Shown here: one piece after another, positions 27,001-35,154 of the stretch | How positions within the stretch are numbered: position 1 is the stretch's first letter | How the letters are laid out: every line of letters starts with the position of its first letter | Source of the DNA: Lachnospiraceae bacterium | GTDB taxonomy: Bacteria; Bacillota; Clostridia; Lachnospirales; Lachnospiraceae | Reading direction: 5' to 3' | Assembly (NCBI GenBank): GCA_015057325.1 | Contig: SVEQ01000010.1 | Coordinates: 1 to 64,000 of the forward strand | Length of the DNA: 64,000 nucleotides | Translations under genes and position numbers: made by a program | Notes under the pieces: generated by a model | The model's database searches: none | The model's input: only the letters and a program-made list of their open reading frames with translations | What the model was told of the DNA's origin: nothing

Positions 27001-27206
27001 CGGATATGACAGAGGAACAGATTAAAGACATTTATTCGCAGATCGCGGAAAGTGTTGAAGAGTATGATATAGATAAGGTTGAGGAACTTATAGAAGAGTT
27101 TAAGAAGTATCATATTCCGGAGGCTCATTTAGAAGAGGTTAACGAGCTGTATAAAGCCGTTGATAATGTTGATTATGACAGAATACCTGAAATAATTGGT
27201 AGATAA
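24030..27206 (+). CDS. Hybrid sensor histidine kinase with receiver and HPt domains
   Basis: A 1058-residue kinase. Helix 1 is near 12-36, and a dCache-type outside sensor to about 285 contains RPWYIEAIENKDEITIIQPYLDAQT; helix 2 is near 288-312. A PAS-like region follows, then HisKA with His473 in NMSHEIRTPINAML, an ATPase domain (NILTNAVKYTEKG, SDTGIGIKKED, GTGLGMAITKSL), a receiver with Asp775 in IIFLDHMMPEKDG, and an HPt domain with His925 in HAIKSQLRTIGA. This is a full internal phosphorelay; the output is elsewhere. It diverges from the GGDEF gene, so both may serve the same signalling circuit. The ATG at 24030 follows GGGGGA. Confidence 0.93.
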   Translation: MTNYNNKTKKIGIKNVITAGLVIIFFVALIVTFYVLMYASVKENISLKGEEMAVKSAEKFDRYLITSTNLVKLEKNYLDEMLEKNASQDEIQQYMEAETRRIQKSIDENYTGLYGYILDEYHDGSNWVPDEDYVPTHRPWYIEAIENKDEITIIQPYLDAQTNSIITTLAITLADGKSVLALDISFDMIQTVTEENHLNAKKPIQIILDDEGCVVAHSFAVEIGNNYREEKDTMGSMIVERLYDGGEHNFEIKYDGVKYMVYAIPINNGWFSLSVVDTTERYRPLNIMLVVILLILVLAVVILYFVFANSRKQSIIAERLNHQLATTADIYMAMYDIDIINDTYEVIKTIDEASTYLSEIKSNAQQRFINKYQEITDKASYDSLLEFIDLSTLNDRLSAMDTITTEFKNRWGIWCRGRFLVSERTEDGNISHVLWFIENIDAEKRSKERLINMSERAVAANEAKSAFLSNMSHEIRTPINAMLGLNEMILREGENEDILSYASGIDTAGHTLLGIVNDILDFSKIEAGKMEIIPVDYSLASMLNDLVNMVHTRADEKGLVINVKVNDNIPDGLHGDEIRVKQVITNILTNAVKYTEKGSVTFAVDFEKSSNNENEILLRVSISDTGIGIKKEDMSKLFSEFDRIEEKRNRNIEGTGLGMAITKSLLTMMGSTLKVESEYGKGSVFSFSVAQQVVEWKEIGNYESRYRESIQTKSKYKERFIAPDADVLVVDDTPLNLTVFSSLLKKTKMRIDTAPGGNEAIHMACSKKYDIIFLDHMMPEKDGIETLQELREMNENLNKNTPFICLTANAISGEREKYLAAGFDDYLTKPIDSQRLEEMLMKYLPDDKIMEPDANESGEDDEETVPNFVYELGVIDVDTAVSHCGSVSMYNEILQAFVGVIGDCVNEAKQYWNDSDMDGTAIKVHAIKSQLRTIGAYSIGDLAETLETAAKERDVVTLEANLDDLFEKCAKLEEGFAPFKNTGITNDESLPDMTEEQIKDIYSQIAESVEEYDIDKVEELIEEFKKYHIPEAHLEEVNELYKAVDNVDYDRIPEIIGR

Positions 27207-27229
27207 TAAATATATCGGATGAACGGACA

Positions 27230-27263
27230 AAAAAATCCGCCCTGCATACGCAGAGCGGATTCT
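27230..27263 (-). terminator. Terminator after the DHH phosphoesterase gene
   Basis: Stem AATCCGC/GCGGATT (27234-27240 with 27255-27261) continued inward by CTGC/GCAG. On the minus strand it is followed by a run of seven Ts. It also faces the end of the kinase gene. Confidence 0.85.
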
Positions 27264-27273
27264 TTATGTATAA

Positions 27274-28191
27274 TTATTTTACGCCGTTAACTAATTCATC
27301 AAGCATCTTAGGAAGCATTTCGTCCATGTTATCATCAGAGAACTGACATGTTCCAACGGCTTTGTGTCCACCACCACCGTACTTAAGCATAAGACTTCCA
27401 ACATCAACAGTAGATGTACGGTTGAGAATGCTGTAACCAACAGCAGCAGAACAACCGTGTCCGCCCTTACCATTAACGATCCATGCAGAAATATTCTGCT
27501 CAGGATACATACTGTAAATCATGAAACGGTTACCTGAATAAATAGGATCAACACCACGAAGGTCTGAAATAATAACATCCTTCTCAACACGTGTGTGAGC
27601 CTTAACCATCTCTTTGAACTTTTCAGCCTGCTCGAAGTAAACATCTATTCTTTCCTTAACATCAGGAAGGTTAAGAATCTCTTCCGTACTCATTGTACGG
27701 CAAGCCTGCATCAATTCCTCCATAAGCTTATAGTTAGGGATTGTGAAGTTACGCCATCTTCCAAGACCTGTACGAGGATCCATAAGGAAACCAACCAAAA
27801 TCCAACCTGTAGGATTAAGTACTTCATCAGCTGTGAGATTACCTGAATCAACTTTATCAACTGCTGCCATCATCTCATCAAAGTGAGCAAATCTTTCATG
27901 ACCCCCATAATATTCATAAATGATTCTTGCACATGATGGAGTGATACGGCTTTCTCCTTTGTATTTGCCCTCAAGCTGCTGACGCTCATGCTCACTTGAA
28001 TGATGGTCAAACCAAAGACCGCAACCCTCTACAAATGGAACATTGGCAAGTACGTCATTCTCAGTTACCGGAACAAGTCCATCCTGAAGATCCTTAGGAT
28101 GTGCGAATGTCCACGAATCGATTATTCCTGCCTCTAATAACAAAGTACCACATGCAAGTCCATCAAAATCTGAACGTGTTACTAATCTCAT
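27274..28191 (-). CDS. DHH-family phosphoesterase
   Basis: A 305-residue DHH/DHHA1-type hydrolase. Metal motifs are visible: SDFDGLACG near residues 7-15, the FDHHSSEHE signature near 81-89 and MAAVDKVDSG around 127-136. The C-terminal DHHA1-like domain has KGGHGCSAAVGYS and KYGGGGHKAVGTCQF, the usual GGGH loop for substrate binding. Members cut nanoRNA, cyclic dinucleotide products or polyphosphate; the substrate here cannot be told. GGGAGG precedes the ATG. Monocistronic. Confidence 0.9.
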   Translation of the reverse strand: MRLVTRSDFDGLACGTLLLEAGIIDSWTFAHPKDLQDGLVPVTENDVLANVPFVEGCGLWFDHHSSEHERQQLEGKYKGESRITPSCARIIYEYYGGHERFAHFDEMMAAVDKVDSGNLTADEVLNPTGWILVGFLMDPRTGLGRWRNFTIPNYKLMEELMQACRTMSTEEILNLPDVKERIDVYFEQAEKFKEMVKAHTRVEKDVIISDLRGVDPIYSGNRFMIYSMYPEQNISAWIVNGKGGHGCSAAVGYSILNRTSTVDVGSLMLKYGGGGHKAVGTCQFSDDNMDEMLPKMLDELVNGVK

Positions 28192-28409
28192 GTATAATAC
28201 CTCCCAATTATTGTTCTCTTAAATCATATATGCGTATATTTTAACCTATTTTTCACATAAATACAAGAATAATTATGAAAAAAGATAAAAGCATGGTTTT
28301 TTATTGTTAATAGTGATAAAATGTTAACGCATAAAGGAATTACCCACATATATTATCGGTGATTTTATAAGGAATTATTATAGAGTATAAATGATATAAG
28401 GTGGTAGAT

Positions 28410-29522
28410 ATGACAGAAAATGAAAAATATATGAGACGTGCCATAGAACTTGCAAAACTTGGAGAGGGGAAAGTCAATCCCAATCCGCTTGTTGGTGCGG
28501 TTATAGTTAAGGATAACGAGATAATTGCGGAAGGATATCACAAGAAATATGGCGAACTTCATGCAGAGAGAAATGCCTTTGCAAATCTTTCCAATCCTGC
28601 ACTTGCTAAAGGAGCAGAGATGTATGTGACATTAGAGCCTTGCTGTCATCATGGTAAGCAACCTCCGTGTACAGAGGCGATAATTGAACATGGCATTTAC
28701 AAAGTTTATGTGGGGTCAAACGATCCTAATGAGCTTGTGGCAGGTAAGGGAATACAAATGTTACGAGATGCCGGTATAGAAGTCGTGACAGAGTTTTTGC
28801 AAGAAGAGTGCGATGAACTTAATCCCGTATTTTTCCATTATATCACTTCTAAAACTCCGTATGTTGTTATGAAATATGCAATGACACTAGACGGAAAGAT
28901 TGCAACAAAGACGGGACATTCGCAATGGGTTTCGGGTGAAGAATCCCGCCAAAGGGTTCAGCATACAAGAAATGCTCTGCCTGCAATTATGGTTGGAATC
29001 GGTACTGTATTAAGCGATGACCCAAGACTTACATGCCGTCTTGAAGATGGAAGAAATCCTATTCGAATCATATGTGACTCGAAATTACGCATACCACTTA
29101 CAAGCAATGTTGTAACAACTGCAAAAGACATTCCTACAATAGTTGCTACAATCAATCCTCATGAGGAATACATGCGTTTTTGGAATGAACAAAAACAAGC
29201 CTTGGAAACAGAAGGTGTTGAGGTCCTTGTTGTAAATGAAAAGGAAAACAGGATAGATTTGGAAGACCTCGTGATTAAACTTGGAGAAAAGGGTATAGAC
29301 GGATTGCTTTTAGAAGGCGGTTCAGCCCTTAATTATTCGGCTTTGGAAGCAGGAATAGTCAATGAAATCCAAATCTACGTTGCACCGAAGTTTTTCGGAG
29401 GAACCGGATTCTTCACACCGGTTGGAGGAGAAGGCGTAGAACTTGCAACCCAAGCGATAAATGCGACCTTCGTGTCATCTGAACGCGTGGGCGACGATAT
29501 TTTATTAAAGTATAGATTATAA
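28410..29522 (+). CDS. ribD: Riboflavin biosynthesis deaminase/reductase RibD
   Basis: Bifunctional enzyme, about 370 residues, for the second and third steps of riboflavin synthesis. The N-terminal deaminase (1-145) has the zinc motifs HAERNAF and PCCHHGKQPPC; the C-terminal reductase (150-370) has PYVVMKYAMTLDGKIAT, VGIGTVLSDDPRLTCR and the late GLLLEGGSALNYSALE. The start at 28410 follows AAGGTGG; a GTG at 28401 is part of that site. Unusually, no other rib gene follows and no FMN riboswitch is visible in the 218 bases before it. Confidence 0.96.
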   Translation: MTENEKYMRRAIELAKLGEGKVNPNPLVGAVIVKDNEIIAEGYHKKYGELHAERNAFANLSNPALAKGAEMYVTLEPCCHHGKQPPCTEAIIEHGIYKVYVGSNDPNELVAGKGIQMLRDAGIEVVTEFLQEECDELNPVFFHYITSKTPYVVMKYAMTLDGKIATKTGHSQWVSGEESRQRVQHTRNALPAIMVGIGTVLSDDPRLTCRLEDGRNPIRIICDSKLRIPLTSNVVTTAKDIPTIVATINPHEEYMRFWNEQKQALETEGVEVLVVNEKENRIDLEDLVIKLGEKGIDGLLLEGGSALNYSALEAGIVNEIQIYVAPKFFGGTGFFTPVGGEGVELATQAINATFVSSERVGDDILLKYRL

Positions 29523-29524
29523 TA

Positions 29525-29609
29525 AAGTCCCATCAACTGCGTGCATTAAGAAAAAAGCAGGTACAATTTGTACCCGCTTTTTTCTTAACTCATGCAGTTG
29601 ATGGGACTT
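29525..29609. repeat. 85-bp palindrome reaching into tRNA-Leu
   Basis: The 16-base arm at 29525-29540 (ends CATCAACTGC) is an exact inverted copy of 29594-29609, the last acceptor and T-arm bases of the minus-strand tRNA-Leu. Inside lie a second perfect 13-bp pair (29546-29558 with 29576-29588) and a GTACA/TGTAC core. The whole can fold into one long hairpin. Confidence 0.85.
29546..29588. terminator. Bidirectional terminator between ribD and tRNA-Leu
   Basis: Core of the palindrome: TTAAGAAAAAAGC pairs with GCTTTTTTCTTAA and is T-rich on both strands, so it can end ribD on the plus strand and tRNA-Leu on the minus strand. Confidence 0.8.
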
Positions 29610-29675
29610 GAACCCACACGAGTTTAACCTCACTAGAACCTGAATCTAGCGCGTCTGCCATTCCGCCACAACTGC
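29593..29675 (-). tRNA. tRNA-Leu (CAG)
   Basis: Class II tRNA of 83 nt on the minus strand. Acceptor GCAGTTG pairs with CAACTGC, the anticodon CAG corresponds to plus-strand 29640-29642, the variable arm is long and the T-arm is GTGGGTTCAAGTCCCAT. The discriminator is A at 29593. Its 3' end is inside the 85-bp palindrome. Confidence 0.93.
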
Positions 29676-29804
29676 AAGTCTCATTTTTACGACTCGTATA
29701 TGATATATCATTTTATAGTAAAATGCAAGGGAAAATAACAATTGCCAATCATAGGGAAATGTGATACTATAATTCAAGCATTTTATCGGAAGGAGCGATA
29801 CTTA

Positions 29805-31091
29805 ATGAAGAAATATGCAGATATGTCAAAAGAAGAATTGAAGGCTGAACTTGATTCTTTGTACGAGCAGTATAAGGAATATCAGGGAATGAACCTTGCC
29901 CTTGACATGAGTAGAGGAAAGCCATGTAGAGAGCAGCTTGATATCTCTATGGGACTCATGGATGCGCTTAATTCAAGTGCAGACCTTTCGTGTGAAGATG
30001 GAACTGATTGCCGTAACTACGGTTTGCTTGACGGAATACCTGAGGCAAAGGTTCTTATCGGTGCAATGATGGAGAATCAGCCTGAGAATATTATTATATA
30101 TGGTAACTCATCACTTAATGTGATGTACGACACTGTTGCACGTGCAATGACTCACGGTATTATGGGACACACCCCATGGTGTAAGCTTGACAAGGTTAAG
30201 TTCTTATGTCCTGTTCCGGGTTATGACAGACACTTCGCAATCACAGAGTATTTCGACATCGAAATGATTCCGGTTCCTATGACAGAAAATGGTCCTGACA
30301 TGGATATGGTAGAGAAGCTTGTGTCAGAAGATGCAGCTATCAAGGGTATCTGGTGTGTACCTAAGTACTCTAATCCACAGGGTTACTCATATTCAGATGA
30401 TACAGTAAGACGTTTCGCTCATTTAAAGCCTGCAGCATCAGATTTTAGAATTTTCTGGGACAATGCTTACGGCATTCATCATTTATATGATGATAAGCAA
30501 GATTATCTGCTTGAGATTCTTGAGGAGTGTAAGAAGGCAGGCAATCCTGATCTTGTTTACAAGTTTGCTTCAACTTCTAAGATCACATTCCCGGGAAGCG
30601 GTATCGCAGCACTTGCAACATCACTTAACAACCTTGCTGATATTAAGAAACAACTTAAGAATCAGACAATCGGTCATGACAAGGTTAACCAGCTTCGCCA
30701 TGTAAGATTCTTCAAGGATATTGAGGGAATGAAAGCTCACATGAGAAAGCATGCAGATATAATAAGACCTAAGTTTGAGGCAGTTCTTGATATTCTTGAC
30801 AGTGAGATTGGAGAGCTTGAGATTGGTTCATGGACAAGACCAAACGGTGGTTACTTCATCAGCTTTGACTCATTAGAGGGTTGTGCTAAGGATATCATTT
30901 CAATGGCAAAGAAAGCAGGCGTAACAATGACAGAGGCTGCTGCAACATGGCCATATCACAAGGATCCACACGATTCAAACATTCGTATCGCACCTACACT
31001 TCCTCCTATTGAGGACCTCAAACTTGCAACTAAGTTATTTGCACTTTGCGTTAAGATAACAAGTGCAGAGAAGCTTTTAAAAGAGATGTAA
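29805..31091 (+). CDS. Aspartate aminotransferase-like PLP enzyme (class I, Asp_aminotransf family)
   Basis: A 428-residue fold-type I aminotransferase of the group once annotated as MocR-like or GntR-less aminotransferases. It has ALDMSRGKPCREQLD, IIYGNSSLNVMYD, CPVPGYDRHFAIT, CVPKYSNPQGYSYSD, the aspartate in FWDNAYGIHHLY and the PLP lysine in FASTSKITFPGSGIA. The start at 29805 follows GGAAGGAG by about nine bases; an upstream in-frame start lacks one. TATAAT at 29768-29773 is a likely -10. Aspartate is the probable amino donor, but this is by family only. Confidence 0.9.
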   Translation: MKKYADMSKEELKAELDSLYEQYKEYQGMNLALDMSRGKPCREQLDISMGLMDALNSSADLSCEDGTDCRNYGLLDGIPEAKVLIGAMMENQPENIIIYGNSSLNVMYDTVARAMTHGIMGHTPWCKLDKVKFLCPVPGYDRHFAITEYFDIEMIPVPMTENGPDMDMVEKLVSEDAAIKGIWCVPKYSNPQGYSYSDDTVRRFAHLKPAASDFRIFWDNAYGIHHLYDDKQDYLLEILEECKKAGNPDLVYKFASTSKITFPGSGIAALATSLNNLADIKKQLKNQTIGHDKVNQLRHVRFFKDIEGMKAHMRKHADIIRPKFEAVLDILDSEIGELEIGSWTRPNGGYFISFDSLEGCAKDIISMAKKAGVTMTEAAATWPYHKDPHDSNIRIAPTLPPIEDLKLATKLFALCVKITSAEKLLKEM

Positions 31092-31139
31092 TACAGAAAG
31101 TTACATGACATAATAATCAGATATATGATTGTATAGAAT

Positions 31140-31187
31140 AAAACCCTTTCGGCATGATGAGTTAATACATGCAGGAAGGGTTTTGTT
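31140..31187. terminator. Bidirectional terminator
   Basis: AAAACCCTT and AAGGGTTTT arms enclose an inner CATG/CATG pair. The right arm runs into TTTT GTTAT and the left, read on the minus strand, into TTTTATTC. It separates the convergent aminotransferase and cardiolipin synthase genes. Confidence 0.75.
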
Positions 31188-31203
31188 ATATATAAATGTT
31201 AAG

Positions 31204-32766
31204 CTACAACAAAGGAGCATACAATCGAAGAAGCGACAGCCACAATCTGTAAGGTTTGTTAAGTGCCAAACAGTTTTCGTATGTCATTTCCTCGGACACC
31301 TCTATCGTATCCAATATATCTTCTTTAATTTCTGTTATTACCTTGCAACGATGAAGATAAACCGCACACTCAAAATGCAGGTAAAGACTTCTGTAATCAA
31401 GGTTAATTGAACCGACAACAGCGTATTTGTCGTCGGCAATCATCATTTTCTCATGAATGAAGCCGGGGACATATTCGTATATTTTGACGCCCGCTTTGGT
31501 AAGTGGCTCGTAGAAAGAACGAGTTACCATAAAGACTGCCTTCTTATCGGGGATTCTCGGCGTTATAATTCTTACATCCACACCGCTTTGAGCAGCCAAT
31601 GTTAGCGCTGTTATCATTTCATTATCAACGATAAGATAAGGAGTTGTGATATATACGTAATTGGTGGCACGGTTAATCATGTTAAGGTAAACATTCTCGG
31701 CAACGACTTCGTCGTACAAAGGATTATCGGCATATGGTTGTACAAAACCGTCACCAACGATATCTTTACAAGTCCGGTGATATTTTTTGTAATCGATTTT
31801 TTGGTTAGATAAATGCTGCCAGAATTGCAAAAACATTACGGTAAAACTCCAAGTCGCGTCACCTTTTAACATGACGCCAGAATCTTTCCAATAACCGCCC
31901 AATCTGTGACGTTGGTTGATGTATTCGTCTGCAATATTGATTCCGCCTGTAAATGAAGTTATGCCGTCAATAACCGTTATTTTTCTGTGGTCACGGTTGT
32001 TTAATCGAAGAGACAGTGTCGGACTGAAAGGATTGAAGCAGTAGCACTCGATACCCCAGGCTCTCAATTCCTCATAATACATTGCCGGTAGTGTGCGGAT
32101 ACTGCCCATGTCGTCATATATAATCTTAACTTCAACACCGTCGCGTGCTTTTTCTTTTAGCACATCAAGGATGCTGTTCCAGAAGATTCCGTCATGAATA
32201 ATGAAGTATTCCATGAAAATGAAATGCTTGGCTTTCTTAAGTTCATCAAGCATTGCAAGATACATTTCCTCGCCGGATGAGAAGTAGGAAACTTCGGTGT
32301 TTTCATAAGGCGGATAGCCTGCAATGTTATAAATGTAGCGTGCCTGCGGTGTTGTATGCCGGCTTGCATTCTCAATGTGCTCTAAAGTATTTGTGTCATC
32401 CGACAGGTATTTCATTGAACAGCCGACAGCGTTACGCACGCTTTTTCTGAATTTTCGTCTTGTGGTATTAACAGATAGAATAAGATAAAAAAGCCCGCCG
32501 AAGACCGGTATAAAGAGTATGGTAATACACCATGCCAGCTTATATGCCGGATTAATAGGGCGGTTGATAATATAGACCACTACAATCATGCTTACAAAGG
32601 ACATAAATGCCTGTACGCCGATGTAGTGCTCTCTGAATTTGTAATAGGCAAACATGAGGAAGGCGAACTGTAAAAGAACCAGAAAGGCTACCCACGATAT
32701 TTTGTCTGTAAAAAGCGCATAATCACCGCGCCTTCTTTCTTTATCTATGACTGCCTGTTTGCTCAT
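31204..32766 (-). CDS. cls: Cardiolipin synthase
   Basis: Phospholipase-D-family cardiolipin synthase of about 520 residues, joining two phosphatidylglycerols in the membrane. Two helices near the N-terminus (about residues 20-65) and a third near 75-95 precede two PLD domains with HKD motifs: NRDHRKITVIDG with SFTGGINIADEY, and FIHEKMMIADDKYAVVGSINLDYRS. The start at 32766 follows AAGGAG on the minus strand; a longer in-frame version would overlap the upstream methyltransferase gene. The order suggests co-transcription with it, 19 bases apart. Confidence 0.95.
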   Translation of the reverse strand: MSKQAVIDKERRRGDYALFTDKISWVAFLVLLQFAFLMFAYYKFREHYIGVQAFMSFVSMIVVVYIINRPINPAYKLAWCITILFIPVFGGLFYLILSVNTTRRKFRKSVRNAVGCSMKYLSDDTNTLEHIENASRHTTPQARYIYNIAGYPPYENTEVSYFSSGEEMYLAMLDELKKAKHFIFMEYFIIHDGIFWNSILDVLKEKARDGVEVKIIYDDMGSIRTLPAMYYEELRAWGIECYCFNPFSPTLSLRLNNRDHRKITVIDGITSFTGGINIADEYINQRHRLGGYWKDSGVMLKGDATWSFTVMFLQFWQHLSNQKIDYKKYHRTCKDIVGDGFVQPYADNPLYDEVVAENVYLNMINRATNYVYITTPYLIVDNEMITALTLAAQSGVDVRIITPRIPDKKAVFMVTRSFYEPLTKAGVKIYEYVPGFIHEKMMIADDKYAVVGSINLDYRSLYLHFECAVYLHRCKVITEIKEDILDTIEVSEEMTYENCLALNKPYRLWLSLLRLYAPLL

Positions 32767-32785
32767 GATAAATGACTCCTTATAA

Positions 32786-33649
32786 TTATTTGGCCTGCCA
32801 ACGTCCTGCGGCGCCACATGGAAGAATGAGTCCGCTTTCGGTTACAGGAAGTCCGACTTCGTCAGAAGTGACAAAGCCACCATGTTTCTTAACAATTTCA
32901 GTTGAAATCATATATGTAAGAACAGCCGGAGCCAATCCTGTTGTGTATGAATTAACAAGGAAGAATAACGGATTGTCTGACAGAAGCTGTTCACACAATG
33001 CGATAAATGGGTGAATCTTTTCTTCTATTTTCCAGATTTCGCCTTTAGGACCTCTTCCGTATGAAGGTGGATCCATAATGATTGCATCGTAGTGGTTGCC
33101 ACGTCTGATTTCACGCTCTACAAACTTAACGCAATCGTCAACAATCCAACGAATAGGAGCATCCGAAAGTCCTGATGAGGCAGCATTTTCTTTTGCCCAT
33201 GTAACCATTCCTTTTGATGCATCTACATGTGTAACGGCAGCACCTGCTTTGGCCGCAGCACAGGTTGCACCGCCTGTATAAGCAAAGAGATTAAGAACTT
33301 TGATTGGTCGGTTTGCTTCTTTGATAAGTTTGCCAAACCAGTCCCAGTTAGCCGCCTGCTCCGGGAAAAGTCCTGTATGTTTGAAACTGAAAGGCTTAAG
33401 GTTAAATGTGAGTTCGCCGTAGTTGATGGACCACTGCTCGGGTAAATCAAAGAACTCCCAGTTGCCACCGCCTTTTGCACTTCTGTGATAGTGAGCATTT
33501 AACTTCTTCCACGCACGGTTCTTCTTCTCTGTATTCCAAAGTACCTGAGGGTCTGGTCTTAACAATATATATTTTCCCCAGCGTTCAAGCTTCTCGCCAC
33601 CTGAGGTATCAATTACTTCATAATCTTTCCAATTATCTGCTGTCCACAT
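32786..33649 (-). CDS. Class I SAM-dependent rRNA methyltransferase family protein
   Basis: A 287-residue methyltransferase of the RlmI/RlmK-like group. It has an N-terminal adapter (PQVLWNTEKKN, FKHTGLFPEQAANWDW), a SAM-binding motif VLNLFAYTGGATCAAAKAGA near residue 120, VDASKGMVTWAKENA as motif II and the catalytic IIMDPPSYGRG near 190-200. The DPPSYGRG motif points to a cytosine or N2-guanine methyltransferase; no PUA domain is seen, so it is shorter than RlmI. AAAGGAAG precedes the ATG on the minus strand. Confidence 0.9.
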   Translation of the reverse strand: MWTADNWKDYEVIDTSGGEKLERWGKYILLRPDPQVLWNTEKKNRAWKKLNAHYHRSAKGGGNWEFFDLPEQWSINYGELTFNLKPFSFKHTGLFPEQAANWDWFGKLIKEANRPIKVLNLFAYTGGATCAAAKAGAAVTHVDASKGMVTWAKENAASSGLSDAPIRWIVDDCVKFVEREIRRGNHYDAIIMDPPSYGRGPKGEIWKIEEKIHPFIALCEQLLSDNPLFFLVNSYTTGLAPAVLTYMISTEIVKKHGGFVTSDEVGLPVTESGLILPCGAAGRWQAK

Positions 33650-33710
33650 ATTTTTCTTCCTTTACATATAGTATATACTTACGATTAATTATATATGTGT
33701 AAGTATATTT

Positions 33711-33758
33711 GTCAAATAAAAACCTGCAGGTTGAAAGGTTTTATTTTTTACCTGCAGG
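33711..33758 (-). terminator. Terminator overlapping the end of the glycosidase gene
   Basis: CCTGCAGGT (33723-33731) pairs with ACCTGCAGG (33750-33758); on the minus strand the hairpin is followed by TTTTTATTTG. The outer arm lies in the last codons of the gene. Confidence 0.75.
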
Positions 33759-35057
33759 CTCTGATTTAATTATCATATCATCTAAAGATTTGTTTTTGAT
33801 TTTCACATCTTTGGCGGCTTTGACAAGTATTGCATTAGGCATGTAGCGTCCGCGTCCCGTGACGGAAGAGGACTGAGTAATGAACTGTCCTTTGTAGTAC
33901 ATGACAGAAGAACTTCCGCCGTCAAGATTCATGCCCTGATAAGCCTTGTAGCGCATCATAATGTCCGCACAATCTTCAACTGTGCAACCAATACTGTGTG
34001 CCTGACGTCCGTCAACAACAAGCAAAAGCATTGTGCCATCCTTCGTCTGACCAACAGTGGTTCGAGGCTGTATTCCCATTCCGTAGGTTCCATCAACAAC
34101 ACTTTTTCCATCTATAATAAGTCCGGGATAGAACTCCATTGCCCAGCGGTACTCCTCCTGCATTCCGGGAGTGTAGCCGGTTATATACATTCTTTCATCT
34201 TTTTCTTTGACACCGAAATATCGCCATGCTGGTTCTTCGTGGTGAGAACCGTAATCAACGCCATCGATAACAAGGCACCCTTTAACCTCCGCACCGAAAC
34301 TTTCTCCCTTAGGATCAAAGAAACCGCTAGCGTTTATTCCAAGTATTGCGTCGTTGTTCTTGCAAAATGCATCTATTTCCTGGCCAAATGAACCCAATGA
34401 TGAGGACTTGGCCATGACTACCTGTTCAGATTGTTTGACGATTGCCATTTTGCCTTGATAACCGCTTCCTTTAACACCGATTATTAAAAGGTTGTTGGGA
34501 ATATCAACGACCAAAAGAGCATCGCCCTCTGACGTTTTAAGTTTGAGTTTGCCGTCAAGGTCTTCGATTACAAGGTTGTCGTAACCGTTTTTGACTAAGT
34601 CTTCGTGCTTCTTGATATACTCTGAAAATGAATCACTCTTAAGCTCCCAGAATCTTTGGAAGAACTCCAAGTCATCTGTGGAATCGATGATATCATCAAC
34701 GTTATCCCAGGAACTGGCAAGATCCTTTTGTGCCTCCTTACCTTGGTTGTATTTAAGCATAACCTCGGCAATTATATAATCGGGGAAGAACCACGTTGCA
34801 AGCCACTGATGAGAGTTTGTAGTCATTGCTGTCTCGATGTAGATGGTCCTCCATTTTGCAATGAAAGGTATGCTTGAAAATACAAATGTAAGATACATAA
34901 TAAAAAGAACCGAAATTGTGACGGCGGTCCTTATAAGATGACCACGAAGCTTCTCGCGACGGCTCTTTGGTTTTTTCTTAATGACCAATGGAGTGTCATT
35001 ATGAAGATCCTCAAACGAAACTATATCCGGTTCTTGATTATTATTCTTGTTACTCAT
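33741..35057 (-). CDS. Phosphodiester glycosidase family (NAGPA-like) membrane protein
   Basis: A 438-residue protein with a cytoplasmic tail, one helix near residues 45-68 and an outside region. The C-terminal half is an NAGPA/phosphodiester glycosidase domain with LGINASGFFDPKGE, GLIIDGKSVVDGTYGMGIQPRTTVGQTKDGTMLLLVVDGRQ and MNLDGGSSSVMYYKG. Such domains open GlcNAc-1-phosphate diesters in polysaccharides or wall polymers. The start at 35057 follows GGGAG. It is the third gene in the minus-strand galK-galT direction, but a gap with an inverted repeat makes co-transcription uncertain. Confidence 0.9.
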   Translation of the reverse strand: MSNKNNNQEPDIVSFEDLHNDTPLVIKKKPKSRREKLRGHLIRTAVTISVLFIMYLTFVFSSIPFIAKWRTIYIETAMTTNSHQWLATWFFPDYIIAEVMLKYNQGKEAQKDLASSWDNVDDIIDSTDDLEFFQRFWELKSDSFSEYIKKHEDLVKNGYDNLVIEDLDGKLKLKTSEGDALLVVDIPNNLLIIGVKGSGYQGKMAIVKQSEQVVMAKSSSLGSFGQEIDAFCKNNDAILGINASGFFDPKGESFGAEVKGCLVIDGVDYGSHHEEPAWRYFGVKEKDERMYITGYTPGMQEEYRWAMEFYPGLIIDGKSVVDGTYGMGIQPRTTVGQTKDGTMLLLVVDGRQAHSIGCTVEDCADIMMRYKAYQGMNLDGGSSSVMYYKGQFITQSSSVTGRGRYMPNAILVKAAKDVKIKNKSLDDMIIKSEPAGKK

Positions 35058-35083
35058 AAGATTCTCCCGCTTTAATAACACAT

Positions 35084-35120
35084 CTACAACATGTAGATTG
35101 ATACTAACTATATGTTGTAG
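35084..35120. repeat. Inverted repeat between galT and the glycosidase gene
   Basis: CTACAACAT (35084-35092) and ATGTTGTAG (35112-35120) are perfect arms around 19 bases. No T-tract follows on the minus strand, so it may be an operator or a processing hairpin rather than a terminator. Confidence 0.45.
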
Positions 35121-35154
35121 TATATCAGATTATGCGGAAAAAATCCATATATTT

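Noticed and set aside
28192-28409. FMN riboswitch upstream of ribD
   Set aside because: None of the conserved AGGG-type stretches or paired arms of the FMN element is present, and no other rib genes follow.
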